Assembly: GCA_030248195.1 (NCBI GenBank)
Contig: JASAND010018054.1
Span: 40,162-104,161 of the forward strand
DNA from: Trissonchulus latispiculum
Lineage: Eukaryota; Nematoda; Enoplea; Enoplida; Ironidae
Direction: 5' to 3'
Length of the DNA: 64,000 nt
Within the stretch, counting starts at the first letter, position 1. Every line of letters starts with the position of its first letter. The notes beneath the pieces are model-generated. The model was not told the DNA's origin. It was given only the letters and a program-made list of their open reading frames with translations, and ran no database searches. Below, piece by piece: positions 23,568 to 34,918 of the stretch. A program made the position numbers and the translations under genes.

Positions 23568-26500
23568 ACATTTTGTACCGCACTATTTCTGCACAACTGA
23601 GCAATGTCGTCGCCTTTCACCAGTTTTTCTCTTGAAAACTCAAATTTCTAGACCTTTTCTCTTTCGATGCTTTTTAAAAGTTTTCTTGGTATTTGGTGAT
23701 TTAAATTTTTCTCCTCTTTTCACCTCAACTTTTTTTCTATTTTAGGAAATTTTTATGTCACTTGTTTTGTTTTCTATTTAGTCCTAATTTTGTATTGGTT
23801 TCTGGCCTTCTCTGATCAGTGGTCTCAAAGTCTCTGCTATGAATCGCCAGCATGACATGGTTTCGGAATCCGAGGAACAGGATAATCCGGACCAACCCAA
23901 ACGACAAATGCGGCAGATCGACAGCGAGAAGCGCGACGTCGTAGACGGCACCAGCAATAGCAAACTTGCCACCGAATGATCAGCTCACGTTGAATGATTG
24001 GAAGGTAACTTTTCAGGACAACCTAATCTAACAATCATCTCAGGTAGGCCCTGTTGATATGTCTGCGAGCGATCTTTTTGGATCGTCTGTGAGCCATGCA
24101 ACCGTGGCCCTGCCATCTTAAAACGTCACTGCTGAAATGACTGCGAGCGATCTTTCTGGATCGTGTGAGCCATACGACAACGGACATTCCATCTTTAAAA
24201 GTGTGAAAACTTCTTCTGATGAAAACTAATTGTCAACGTTCAATGTGGCCGAAAATTTCAATTCCAATTTTTGCGAAACCTACTGACGACTTACCTTTTC
24301 TGGACAGACGTGTAAAACGAAAACCCTCATTAGCTGAATACTATGCACAAAAGGGTTTAATTCCATCTTTAGTCTAGTCATTTTTCTCTTTTCCATCTCT
24401 TTGTCGGTTTTTAACATTCCTACCTACGTTGGTGAGTTGTCTTTCTGGACAACCTACGCAATAGGGTCATTAGTTTGGCTGAGTGCGAACTTTCTGGCTC
24501 GCTTTCTAGTTTAAACTGTGACCCATCCAACTCAAATTCAAATACTAATTTTGGCATTTTTCTCTAAGAAGCATTAACCAGTAGCGTGCGCGGAATATAA
24601 AAGTGACGTTCAAGTTTGTAAAACGGAGTTGAAAACGGATTAGTAGTTAGCTTATTTACGGATTAGTTCAAGATTTAGCGACGAAAGTATTAAGTGACTT
24701 TTCGAGGCACGATGTAATGAAACGGAGTAACGACTTTGAAAGCCTCACGATGACAGTAGTATAGACGATAGACTTGTTTCGGACTTTTTGGCGATTCTTT
24801 AATTGTGACGGATTTAACGAGCGTAAAATGCGGAAAACAAGCGGAATCTTTATGCGCAGTATTAGTATTTGTTTTCGGTGATAACAATAATCGGTAGTAA
24901 CTTTGTATGATAGCTAATTAATTAGTCGGTATGTGCTAGTATGTATAGTTATTACTTTTGTTCGGTTTTCTTATGCTCATGTAGGCGTGTACAGAATTGC
25001 TAGTTGATTTGATAGCGTCGTGAATTTTGTGTTTGAAGTTAGTTATGCATATTCGGAAAATCCTAAAAAGCAATATTCGGAAAAAACCCAAAAATATTTG
25101 CGTTATTAATTTGTTTTCTTGTTACCTATATTGTTTACTTATTTTGTATGGTTGTCTACGTACGGTTGTTTAATCAATACAGTTACTTACATCGATTAAT
25201 TTTTGTTTTTAGATAGTGTCATTGATCGTGTATATATATGCTTATTTGTATGTTGTTGTTTTCTATGATAATCGTATTTTTATTAAGCGCTGAATTATGA
25301 ATAGTTATGAATTACTAGTCAATTAGTATAAAATGACATTTATTCTATTTCTCCTTATCTTCTCAAAGACTTTCTGTTTTTAAAGCACTTCTTCTTTAAT
25401 TTTCGCTTCTAGATTATAATTCTTTTCTATCTTTTAATTGCATTGTCGGCTCTGTATAGCCATCATATTATAAGTGTATGTGTGTTTAATCGACTACAAC
25501 GACGGATATAACGACTCCCATCAAAACTCTAAATTCGATGTCTTCTGCAGATACAGCTCCGATCCTGAAGTGGAGTTCATACGGGTTTGAACTCATCCTA
25601 CGGTGAAACCAGAAGATCATCACCCTAAATTTAATTAAATTCTATGACGACAACAACAACGACGCTACAAATTATGGACATTATAGACTTTAATTTTATT
25701 TGCGCATTATATACATAATTGCTTGTTTGTTTGTTTTTGTTAATCTCTAATTATCTTTGCCTTAATTTTTGCCTGTACTTTGCCTTATAATTTCGCCATT
25801 ATTTGCAGTCATAATGTTGTGCTTTATTTCTATGCCATGTACAGTTATTTTCTTTGCCATGTATATACTTTACTGTATGATTCGTATATAAACTTTGATT
25901 CGTCTAGTTATGTAACCCTTTCCCTATATTTTTCCCCTATATATGTATGTGCTTTAATTTTGGCAGCTATATGTATACGTATTTTTCTTGTTTTCTTGTA
26001 AAGATCAGGTGATCTTTATTTTTTATGCGGCGGAGGAAGGTCCGTACGCTAGATCTTTAAAACTTTTGGTTAAAAACATTCTTAATAGATGAAGATGTTT
26101 CTTTGTTTGCAATAGTCTTTACTTTATTTTATGTTTATTGATTCTATGTTTTGTCGTGTATAGGATAACTTTTGTTGTATAGCTTAGTTAGGATATTGAA
26201 TGTTATGTTGTGGTTAGTTAGGTTAGTTTTTGACTTTTGAAAAGTAGTTTGATATATGATGTAAAAATTAACCTACCTACGTTTTGTATTCGTGAATCTT
26301 GTATTTTGTTAGCTAGGATTTTGTGTACTGTGTATAGTTTAGCTAGTTTTCTTTCTTATGTATAGCATTGATAGTCGTAAAATTTTGTATTGTTTGCTTT
26401 TAAAAATTGATATATTGTGTGCTTGCATTGTTTGTCTGTGAGTATGATTGTTGAAGCGCCATGAATGTTTTGTTTGACTGTTGTACTTCTTTATCTGTGG

Positions 26501-26905
26501 TTATCTATTCATAGTGGTATTTGGGTATATTACCTTTTCTATGTTGGTCGTTCTCTTTCTCTATTCCATTTATGATTGCTTATTTTTCGCTATACCTAGT
26601 TTGGTTGCAACTACTTACTGAATTGTTTCGTTTATTTTATTCTCCCTGTGTTTCGCTATACTTCGCCTGTCTATGACTTCCACTTTGCTACCATTTTCTA
26701 ACTTTAATTTCTCTTAACTTCTATTTGTGGTTTCTTTGTTTCACCATGGGTAAGCGTGCCAGGATACGTGCCTCATAACTGGTCTCATGGGAATTGTGTG
26801 AGATCTACGTTTAACTTCGAAATTCTTTTTAACTTTCAGCTATTGAATTACGGTAGCATTCTCTTCTCCATCATGTATTTTAGCAGGCGCTAAAATTTTT
26901 CTATC
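23568..26905 (+). other. long 3' internal region without a large ORF
   Basis: 3.3 kb between pol and the right LTR. No envelope-like reading frame, signal peptide or membrane segment is seen. The motif TGCGAGCGATCTTTNTGGATCG occurs twice (about 24065 and 24142), and another TTTCTGGA-centred variant occurs near 24440. The rest is T-rich. It may be a regulatory or structural RNA region, or the remains of a lost third ORF. Confidence 0.6.
23839..23979 (+). CDS. small charged ORF after pol
   Basis: 46 codons from ATG 23839 to TGA 23977, starting MNRQHDMVSESEEQDNPDQP. It is rich in Asp, Glu, Gln, Arg and Ser, without a hydrophobic core. Composition suggests a disordered peptide or the remains of a longer frame. 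I know of no matching family. Confidence 0.25.
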   Translation: MNRQHDMVSESEEQDNPDQPKRQMRQIDSEKRDVVDGTSNSKLATE

Positions 26906-26915
26906 CAGGGGAGGA
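26906..26915 (+). other. polypurine tract of the retrotransposon
   Basis: CAGGGGAGGA lies immediately before the right LTR start TGTTGAGAATCAAC. This is the usual position of the plus-strand primer in LTR elements. Confidence 0.7.
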
Positions 26916-27519
26916 TGTTGAGAATCAACTAAAAACAAGTGTTGCAACTTATCTTAAAAACAAACACTAAAATTGATGGTTGCTGTTTGTACAGTCTTTA
27001 GTCTGTTAGCTACTTTGATCAGCTAGATCTGATCCATCAGTTCAGTGTTGTTAATTGTCGTCTGGAAAGTGGTTGCCCTTTTTTGTATTCATTTTATATC
27101 CCCGTATGCCTTATTTTTATGCTGGTAAAGAATTGTAACCTACTCCTCGTGATCGTAGTCTGGTAAGGACCTTAGTTGTTAGTTAGGTAGGTAGAATTTA
27201 GGTAAATTATTAGAATAGGCCCGGTCTAGGAACCTGTAGTCGCTCCGCCTCTAGATTTCTACCCAGGTCCAGGCTCTGCGTGCATTCAGAGATTTATACG
27301 CACGCCGTGTGGGAAGCTCCGAGTGGGTGGCACGAGTGCGCGAAGCGCACGAGTGCCACGCACGAGGGCTTCCCGTACGACGCTGCATAGATCTCTGAAT
27401 GCAAGGAATGCCGTGTTGTAAAGTACTTATACAACGAAACAAGCTACTTGATTCTATGATGCTGCAGCCGAGAACATAAGTTCAAGCAATTTTTATGACC
27501 ACAAGGCAGTAAATTTGAC
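26916..27519 (+). repeat. right LTR, full length (604 bp)
   Basis: Starts TGTTGAGAATCAAC just after the polypurine tract and ends at AAATTTGAC, where similarity to the left LTR stops. Relative to the left LTR it has the complete 5' part but lacks 52 bp near its middle. Confidence 0.8.
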
Positions 27520-27521
27520 GT

Positions 27522-27770
27522 GGCTGGGAGGCTTTTTTGGTGTGCAGCTGAGCTGTCTAAGTTGGAGCTCAGCAACTTGGTTTAGGTCCAGGGGCCAATT
27601 TCATAAAACTTTGCAAGTTGCGGATTCCTCAACTCGCAGCTGCAAGTTGCGGATTTGCAAGTTGCAAGTGTTTCATAAAGTGTCAAGTGCGGAATCCGCA
27701 TTTGCACTTGAATTGCGAGTCAAGTGGGTTGCAAGTTGCAAATTCGCTTGAACACTAGCAGCAAGTAAGT
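27522..27770 (+). repeat. 249 bp flank duplication, right copy
   Basis: Direct repeat of 14563-14811. It begins directly at the right LTR end and continues into the intact foldback element, so this copy is in the original context. Confidence 0.9.
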
Positions 27771-28203
27771 GTTCCATAAAACTCGCTGGAACAGTCACTT
27801 GCAACTTGCAACTGCGAGTAAAGTCGTCTAGTAGATTTCAACTAGACGATTTTTGAAAAATTGGAATATCTTCCTTAATTTTCGTCAGTTTTCAACCAAA
27901 TTTCATTATTAACTGCTTTGACATATTTTGCATTACTTCGTGAAAATTTCAATAAATTTGAAGTTATTATGAAAAAGTTATGATTTTTTAAATAATTATA
28001 GTCAGTTTTGCTTCTACTCGCACTTGCAACGCAAGTACTCGCACTTGCCTTGCAAGTTCGTCAAGTCCCGCAACTTGCTTAGCTAATTTCCGCAAGTTTG
28101 CGGAAAAGTTTTATGAAACACTTGCAATCCGCACTTGCGTTTCAAGTGCGAGAACTTGCAAACTCGCACTTGCAAATCCGCAAATCTTTATGAAATTGGC
28201 CCC
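27591..28203. mobile_element. 613 bp foldback element (MITE)
   Basis: Terminal inverted repeats GGGGCCAATTTCATAAA and TTTATGAAATTGGCCCC. Both arms are built of variants of GCAAGTTGCGG / CCGCAACTTGC and stay partly self-complementary for about 200 bp. No ORF. The left arm alone is duplicated at 14631-14811. Confidence 0.85.
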
Positions 28204-28421
28204 AGGTTTCCCAGCGTGCACCGTGCGGATAATTAACTTATCCGCACAATGCACGATACACAAGATCAACAAAGCTCTCTGTAGTCTGAAGTTATCTGGG
28301 TGATTGTGACCTATTTTGAACGAAAAATAAAATAATCTTCCAGTTCTTTGTGTTCAAATTTAAAATATTTATTTTTAAATCATTTTAGCTCAAGCTAATT
28401 CTTAAATTTAGTATATACAAT
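28204..28421. other. short spacer, no gene
   Basis: AT-rich spacer between two foldback elements. It ends with ATACAAT at 28415, which is the left target duplication of the next element. Confidence 0.5.
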
Positions 28422-29478
28422 CAAGAGTACATAATACATAAGAGTATGACAGCAGTCATAATGTATTATAAGTGCGACACATTCTCTGCACGCTGACGCC
28501 TGACCCCCCTCCCCCGCAAATTGGACCCTTCACTTCAAAGAAATTTGCGCGCTATACTTGTGTTCTAAAGCTCGAAACAGACACAAAACTCGCGCACGTA
28601 CTGCTTGCGTTTTCGAGCTTTAACACACAAGCATAGAGTGAGTGAGTGTACCCCCGTTTCGACAGGGTACCAATTTGCGGGGTGGGGTGACTTGGGTCCA
28701 ATTTGAGGTGGGGGTCAGCCGTTAGCGTGCAGAGGATGTGTCACACAAAGAGTACATAATAGAATATAAGAGTATGCAACTCTTGTAACTATGTACTAAA
28801 CACGCTTGACATGCTCGGGTCGCTAACTCGGGACCCCCCCCCCGAAAGTCTCGGGGGGGTCCCTCTCTACACTAATTACATGCTTTGATATAAGTGTGTG
28901 TCTGCTCGCTGATTCGCTAATTAGCTTAGGCTTACGATACGCATTTTATTATTAACTTTTAATTAATTAATTATAACTTTAATTAGGTTAATGTAATTAA
29001 AAAACTAATTCAACAACTTTGTAGCATTTTTTATGCTCTTTCCAATGATATAAAAATTGTTGCACAAAACAAAAATTCGTAGGAATGTAGTCTGCAACAA
29101 TTTTTATATCGTTGGAAAGAGCAGAAAAAATGCTACAAAGTTGTCGAATTAGTTTTTTAATTACATTAACCTAATTAAAGTTATAATTAATTAATTAAAA
29201 ATTACTAATAAAATGCGTATCGTAAGCCTAAGCTAATTAGCGAATCAGCGAGCAGACACACACTTATATGAAGGCATGTAATTAGTGTAGGGTGGGACCC
29301 CCCCGAGACTTTCGGGGGGGGGGGTCCCGAGTTAACGACCCGAGCATGTCAAGCATGTTTAGTGCATAGTAGCGTAAGAGTTTCATACTCTTATTCTATT
29401 ATGTACTCTTGGTCACACTTATAATACGTAGAGTATGACTGCTGTCATACTCTTATGTATTATGTATTATGTATTATT
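28422..29478. mobile_element. outer foldback element, split by a second one
   Basis: Left end CAAGAGTACATAATACATAA; the arm continues through TATGACAGCAGTCATA and CTCTGCACGCTGACGCC. The complementary arm is found in two pieces: 28710-28746, and from 29412 onward (TATGACTGCTGTCATA). The split is caused by the insertion at 28747-29411. ATACAAT flanks the whole on both sides (28415-28421, 29479-29485) as a 7 bp target duplication. Confidence 0.75.
28747..29411. mobile_element. 665 bp near-perfect palindromic MITE
   Basis: Ends read AAAGAGTACATAATAG and ATTATGTACTCTTG, and the arms pair almost all the way to a short centre near 29075. GTCACAC at 28740-28746 is repeated at 29412-29418 as a 7 bp target duplication inside the outer element. 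Same family as 30397-31040. The interior includes complementary ATTTTTATATCGTTGG blocks and C-run/G-run pairs. No ORF. Confidence 0.85.
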
Positions 29479-29678
29479 ATACAATAAACTACTGCTAGCT
29501 TAAATAATTCATGAAAGTTAAACATTAAATATTTTAAAAATTCATGATGTTTAAATTTATATCACTTTTTAAATTTTTTTGAAATTTAAAGTTTCTAGTT
29601 ACAAATTGATTAGAATTCCATTTGTGTACATTTGCGTTACTTACACATTACTAGTGATGTTTACGCTAACCTGTTTAA

Positions 29679-29975
29679 TTTCAGTTTCAGTTTCAGTTTC
29701 AGTTTCAGTTTCAGCTACAGTTTCAGGCCGGTTTCAGTTTCAGTTTTAGCTCAAAATTTGTTCTAGTTTCAGTTTCAGTTTCAGCTCTTAGTTTAGCTTA
29801 GTTTCAGTTTCAGTTTCAGCTCCAAATTTTTAATAGTTTCAGTTTCAGCTCTTAGTTTAGCTTAGTTTCAGTTTCAGTTTCAGCTCCAAATTTTTAATAG
29901 TTTCAGTTTCAGTTTCAGTTTCAGCTCTGACTAAAATGAGTTTCAGCTTTAGTTTCAGTTTCAGCTCCATGTCTT
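29679..29975. repeat. TTTCAG hexanucleotide repeat tract
   Basis: Many head-to-tail (A/G)TTTCAG units, interrupted by AGCTC and AAATTTTTAATAG spacers that themselves recur. It resembles a second tract at 31261-31552. Confidence 0.85.
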
Positions 29976-30396
29976 TTATAGTTTTTCAACTCTGACTAAA
30001 ATTAGTTTCAGCTTTTGTTATCTTCATGTTATTTCTATGCTAATCAAATTAATTAACTGTTATTTAGTTTCCGTTCCCAATTCTAAACTTTCACATAATC
30101 TCCCGTTACGTTCCCAATCCCATTTCAGCTTTCCCATTGGACACTTCTATAACTGCGGCTAGCTATACAAAAAATTATGTTGCAGCAATCTAAAAGGGAA
30201 GAATTCATTGCAATATCATTAACCCTAAATTTGGGGTTCTTTTAGTTGTTGGTGCTCTGGGCTCCTTGTTCTTACGTATTGATTTTATAAAAAGTGCTAA
30301 TTAAGTCGGGCAAATCTTACAATCCTGTTCAATGAATAGTTAATATTCTGAAAAAGAAAATTTGTTGGAAACAGATGAAATAATCTTTAATAATAA
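29976..30396. other. spacer, no gene
   Basis: AT-rich spacer between the TTTCAG tract and the next palindromic MITE. No coding signal. Confidence 0.4.
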
Positions 30397-31040
30397 CAAG
30401 AGTACATAATAGATAAGAGTAAGAAACTCTTGCACTACCATGTACAAACCATGTAAGGTATGCTCGGTTCATTAACTCGGAACCCCCCCCCGTAACTTGT
30501 GTCTGCTCGCTGATTGGCCCATTAGCCTAAGACTTATGGTAGGTAATTTATTAGTTATTTTTATTAATTAATTATAACCTTAATTGGGTTAACGCAATTA
30601 AAAAACTTGAAATTAAAAACTTAAAATTCGACAACCTTGTAGCATTTTTTCTGCTCTTTTCAATGATATAAAAATTGTTGCACAATACAAAAATTCGGAG
30701 GAATGTAATCTGCAACAATTTTTATATCATTGAAAGGAGCTGAAAAAATGCTACAAGGTTGTCGAATTTTAAGTTTTTAATTTCAAGTTTTTTAATTGCG
30801 TTAACCCAATTAAGTTATAATTAATTAATAAAAATAACTAATAAATTACCTACCATAAGTCTTAGGCTAATGGGCCAATCAGCGAGCAGACACACGCTTA
30901 TATGAAAGCGTGTATTTAGTGCAAAATGGGACCCACCCGGAAGTTACGGGGGGGTTCCGAGTTAATGAACTGAGCATACCTTACATGCTTTGTACATGGT
31001 AGTGTAAGAGTTTCTTACTCTTATCTATTATGTACTCTTG
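30397..31040. mobile_element. 644 bp palindromic MITE, second copy of the family
   Basis: Starts CAAGAGTACATAATAG and ends ATTATGTACTCTTG. The arms fold back on each other around a centre near 30700, with conserved TGCAACAATTTTTATATC blocks. ATAATAA on both sides (30390-30396 and 31041-31047) is a 7 bp target duplication. No ORF. Confidence 0.87.
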
Positions 31041-31260
31041 ATAATAATAGATAAGAAATAATACAGTAGTGTTTTAACATTTTAATGCAGTATTCAAATA
31101 TACATTGGTTTAGTGCAGCATTGGCCACCCTGTATATACAATTTGAGCAGTAAAAGCACTAGTCAAACGTTTGTATTAATATGTAAGGCGGAGTTTTACA
31201 TACTGGGAACGGGACCCAGTTTTTGAAATACACGTCTATGCTAAGCATGCATACGCTGGT

Positions 31261-31552
31261 GCTGAAACCTATTTCAGCTTCAGCGAGAGCTGAAACTAGT
31301 TTCAGTCTTAGTGTGAAAGCTGAAACTGTTTCAGTTTCAGTTTCAGTTCCAAAATTGTTCTAGTTTCAGTTTCAGTTTCAGCTCAAAAGTTATTTTAATT
31401 TCAGTTTCAGTTCTCACTTCGACTAAGTTTCAGTTTCAGTTTCAGCTCCAAATCTGTTATGGTTTCAGTTTCAGTTTCAGTTTTGGCAACTGAAACCGAA
31501 ACATGTACAAGCTGAAACTAGGTTTCAGTTTCAGTTTCAGCTGCTGAAACAA
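31261..31552. repeat. second TTTCAG repeat tract
   Basis: Degenerate TTTCAG units with CTGAAAC inversions, downstream of the MITE at 30397-31040. Together with 29679-29975 it may be one expanded tract split by later insertions. Confidence 0.8.
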
Positions 31553-31812
31553 CACTACATGTTACTAAAACACGAGTTTGTGAAAAGTTTCCAATTTGGG
31601 GGGAAATAGTTAGAGAGCCATACTGTATCTGTATCTGTACATTTCAGAAAAAATCTGCCTGAAAATATGATTTCTAACATGGTAGAATTTACTTAATAGA
31701 CACTTGTGGAGACAAACATCAAAATTATATATATTAACACAAATATATGTACACATGACTATGACGTAAACATCCAATGGTTTCATTGGGTAAAAGCCTG
31801 GTGGCAGTCATA

Positions 31813-33443
31813 CTAGGTAGGTTTAGATGCACGATAAGATACTGTTGTGGGAAGGAGATACCCTGGAGCTGATGATCTAGAAGAACCAAAAGCCATAAAC
31901 TGTCCGTCCGATTCCGATCCGCTGTTTGGAATTTCATCATCCTGTTCCCTCGTATTATCGAAAGAACTCTCAGATCCCGACTTCCCGGATGGACTAGAAC
32001 TGCTGGTTTGATGTCCATCTGCGGAAGACGTTTTACTGGCACCGCCATTACTACTTAGCATTTCCCTTTCTTTGGAATTTCGCCACTTCATACGACGATT
32101 TTGAAACCAAATCTTCTCCTGAAGACAGACATACAGTTGAGAATACACTACATGAATGGGCGTGCAAATCGACAGCTACAAAGCATTACTAACTAATCTG
32201 AGCTTAGGTGGCTACGAAAATGGAAACACATTAAGAGCAACAAGACTGCGCAAATAAAACTTTATTACTGTTGCTATTTACGGGCAGATGAGTATAAATT
32301 GGAAACTTCTGAAATTATGCATGGGCGCAGACAGATAGATAAATTTTTGCAATTATCGCATTCTGTCTGGACAGATGAGTAAATTATCGATGTGTTATAT
32401 AATGTTGCATACAATTAACAAAAACAAATGAGATTTAAAAAATTAATAACACAGGAGCAAATAAAACAGAAAGCAAGGTTTGAACTATGCACAAACTATT
32501 GTAAAAATAGAGTACAAAATAATTCTAAAGTTAAAAACTGGTACAAACTCAAATATTTTGCACTATTAGTTCATAGTTTAAAGTTTTACGCATGTGTCCA
32601 ACCCTGCTCTGGACACATAGATAAGTTACTCCTCTATCCGGACAGAATGCGATAATTGTAAAAATTTATCTGTCTGTCTGCGCACATGCATAATTCATCT
32701 ATCTGTCTGGACACTTTCAGAAGTGCCATACTTACTCGTCTGCCCTTGACTTTACTATTATTAATTTTAAAAGCTGTCATATAGAAATATAATTCCCCAA
32801 CGCGTGCTTCCGAAATTCCGGGAGGATGAGATTATTTCCACTGCCTCAAATCTGCTGGGAAGACGCACTTACGGGGACAAGGTTTGACAGTGAATCTTGT
32901 TCGAGTGCGTGGTATCTTATAAATTTTCACAGTAGCTTCTGCCATAAAACCAATCTTTCCCAGAATGATTTCTTCCAGGAATTTTATCGTCCATAGCAAA
33001 TTTTCTCCCTTTCCAACTTGGCAGATTTCTCCCGATGATACAGGTGGGAAACCTTGGAGGGATAAGCTTTTACATCTTGCAGCTCATATTCAACATGAAC
33101 AATGAATGAATTTATTATATATATTTTTCTAAAACCAATGTCTGGTTTCAGAAAAAATCCTAACCCCTAACCTGTGAGTCCTTGAGGCCCAACGTTTCTG
33201 CCAATTTCATTCTGTCTGGCTTGCTGATGTACCTTTGTCGCTGAAAACGCTCCTCCAAGCCTTTACGCTGCAGATCAGTAAACACTGCTCGACGCATCGT
33301 CCCTCGACGACTGCGATCGTGATGTTGACTGGCGAGAAGACTCCATCCGACTGCCCCTGCAGAACTCAATCCTGAACCTCCCAGACCACCATTTCCTGGT
33401 ATCTCAAGTCCACCGCCCTCAAGCACTGGTAGATTCTGAAGAC
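31813..33443 (-). CDS. Dbx-class homeobox gene, two 3' exons
   Basis: Homeodomain transcription factor of the Dbx class, which in other animals helps pattern the nervous system. The penultimate exon is 33172-33443 (acceptor GTTTCAG, donor CACAG|GTTAGG) and the last exon is 31813-32118 (acceptor CTTCAG, TAG-type end at 31813). The homeodomain has RRAVFTDLQRKGLEERF, YISKPDRMKLAETLGLKDSQ, then KIWFQNRRMKWRNSKERE. The YISKPDR and WRNSKERE blocks are Dbx hallmarks. The tail is rich in Ser, Asp, Glu and Gly. The penultimate exon starts in mid-codon, so at least one upstream exon exists; I did not find it. With the simplest splice the residue after DSQ is Glu (GAG), where homeodomains have Val45. 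Confidence 0.9.
32282..32745. mobile_element. palindromic element in the homeobox intron
   Basis: GGGCAGATGAGTA at the left end pairs with the GTCTGCCC end on the right. Internal blocks GCGCAGACAGATAGATAAAT and CAATTATCGCATTCTGTC have complements in the other arm. It lies wholly within the intron that divides the homeodomain codons (32119-33171). No clear target duplication. The ORF at 32428 sits in its centre and is not coding. Confidence 0.8.
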
Positions 33444-34738
33444 CTGAAACAGTAAAGATAATTCGGTTCGGAAAACTATTACATGTGAAAAGTTGTAATC
33501 GTTAACAGAGTTGTAGTTGTAGGTCGATTTTTTGCGGCTAGATTCTTGAACAAATTTTGGTTTTTCATGAATTTCAGAAATTTCATATGTTCCAAGTCAC
33601 AAAAAGTCAATATATTTTTCAAATTTTTGAAACGTTTACTTCGCTATGCCATTCGATACCTCCAACAATAAGCTGAACCTGAACCCCGGCAATAGTTATA
33701 AAATCGCTCTTCACTACAGAGTAATTTATCATAGGATGTTAGCAATTTGGGTTTGACTACTTTTCCAAATCCAAGCGATTACTACAAAATACATATAAAT
33801 CAATGCAACGAACAAAAGGTTCCTTTTTACATGGTTATGCAAGTAGACAAATTTAATAAGTAGCAATTCTCTGGTGTGAACTATTTTATGATATTCTCCT
33901 TGATTTTCATTTAAATTTATTTAAAATGCATGCGCTATCTTTACGAACAATAAATATAAATTGTACTCTTGTGTAGGAACCTCGGTTCCTTAGCTATTTT
34001 GTTCCGCCATCAAAATTGAGCGCTCACTTTAGTCAGTCTTGTTGGATCTCTCACATGGAGCAGTGGCGCTTTTGTCTACCTTTTGTGCTCAACGGGAGCT
34101 GCATTACGTACGAGTTTTCCAGTGCGCAGAATACTAATCCGAAGGCAGATTTTCAATCCCATGCTTGTTAGCAATGTATGTCCGGCCGGCCGGCTGGGTG
34201 ATGCAAACAGGCTAGTACTAGCTTTGCCCTATTTTTCGTGTATTTTGCAAAATTTTTAGCATTAAATGATGCATACAGTTGCTCCTGGTTACGTACAGCA
34301 GGCAAAATCAAGTATAGTGTCCTTTTTCTAAAGACCGGCCGGACGGCCGGCAGGCTGCGTCTGACTGGAAATAAAGTGTGAGGGGAAAGGATTAACTTTT
34401 TATTGGTAGTCAAATTCTATACAGAGAAGAAAAGACGTCTTAGGGACTTGGATTACCATAAATCTACACTGGCTCTAAATTCCCATCTAATAAAAATGTA
34501 ATACTGTGTCAGTTGAAAACATTAAAATACGCTACCTATTGAAAATCTTAATTAGTATATAATATATTTCCCGACAATGCAATCAAAATGTTTTCAGCCT
34601 CCATAACATGTCTGATAGAAGCTGATCCGTTTATAGGGTACAAAAGGTAAAATATTCTATTAAATTTGATTATCAGAAGGTCTTGTATCAGGGCAGGGCA
34701 GATTGTGTGTTCATTTGAGCTGCTTCTGATAGGCGTCA
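33444..34738. other. upstream of the seen Dbx exons, no further exon recognised
   Basis: Should contain intron and possibly 5' exons of the homeobox gene. I looked on the minus strand for the N-terminal Dbx motifs and saw none. A GC-rich inverted pair, CCGGCCGGCCGGCTG near 34187 and GACCGGCCGGACGGCCGGC near 34334, is present. Confidence 0.35.
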
Positions 34739-34896
34739 CTCAACTAATGAGCCGGCTGCCAACTCCTTAGACTGATCAGGATTCAAGGTAATTCCCGTCT
34801 GAGTAGTGTTCGGTAGATTGAGTCCGCTAGAGGGACCAAATCGAACGAATAAACGGCCGATGAGTTGCACAGTGCTGTGCAGTGCTGCGAGCGGAG
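34736..34896 (-). CDS. candidate last exon of an unrecognised gene
   Basis: On the minus strand, CCATTTTAG| opens a frame of about 53 codons (PLAALHSTVQLIGRLFVRFG ... GSLVE) ending in a TGA at 34736. The acceptor and amino-acid composition look like a real terminal exon, but no upstream exon was found and the family is not known to me. It could also be chance. Confidence 0.22.
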
Positions 34897-34918
34897 CTAA
34901 AATGGAAAGAGAAGGCAA

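Larger units (their letters stand above)
14816..27519 (+). mobile_element. Ty3/gypsy LTR retrotransposon, about 12.7 kb
   Basis: The element has an LTR, a T-rich leader, gag, pol (protease, RT, RNase H, integrase), a long 3' region without large ORFs, a polypurine tract and a second LTR. The domain order with integrase last is that of Ty3/gypsy (Metaviridae). Both main ORFs are open, and the shared LTR parts differ by only one base seen plus a 52 bp indel, so the insertion looks young. The left LTR lacks its first 112 bp and is joined directly to a duplicated flank. The element therefore lacks a full 5' promoter region in this assembly. Confidence 0.95.

Noticed and set aside
16802..23620. 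Minus-strand ORFs within gag and pol
   Set aside because: They are antisense shadows of the long coding frames on the plus strand.
23568..26905. Envelope gene of an errantivirus-like element
   Set aside because: No ORF beyond about 75 codons, and no signal peptide, furin-like site or membrane anchor could be seen.
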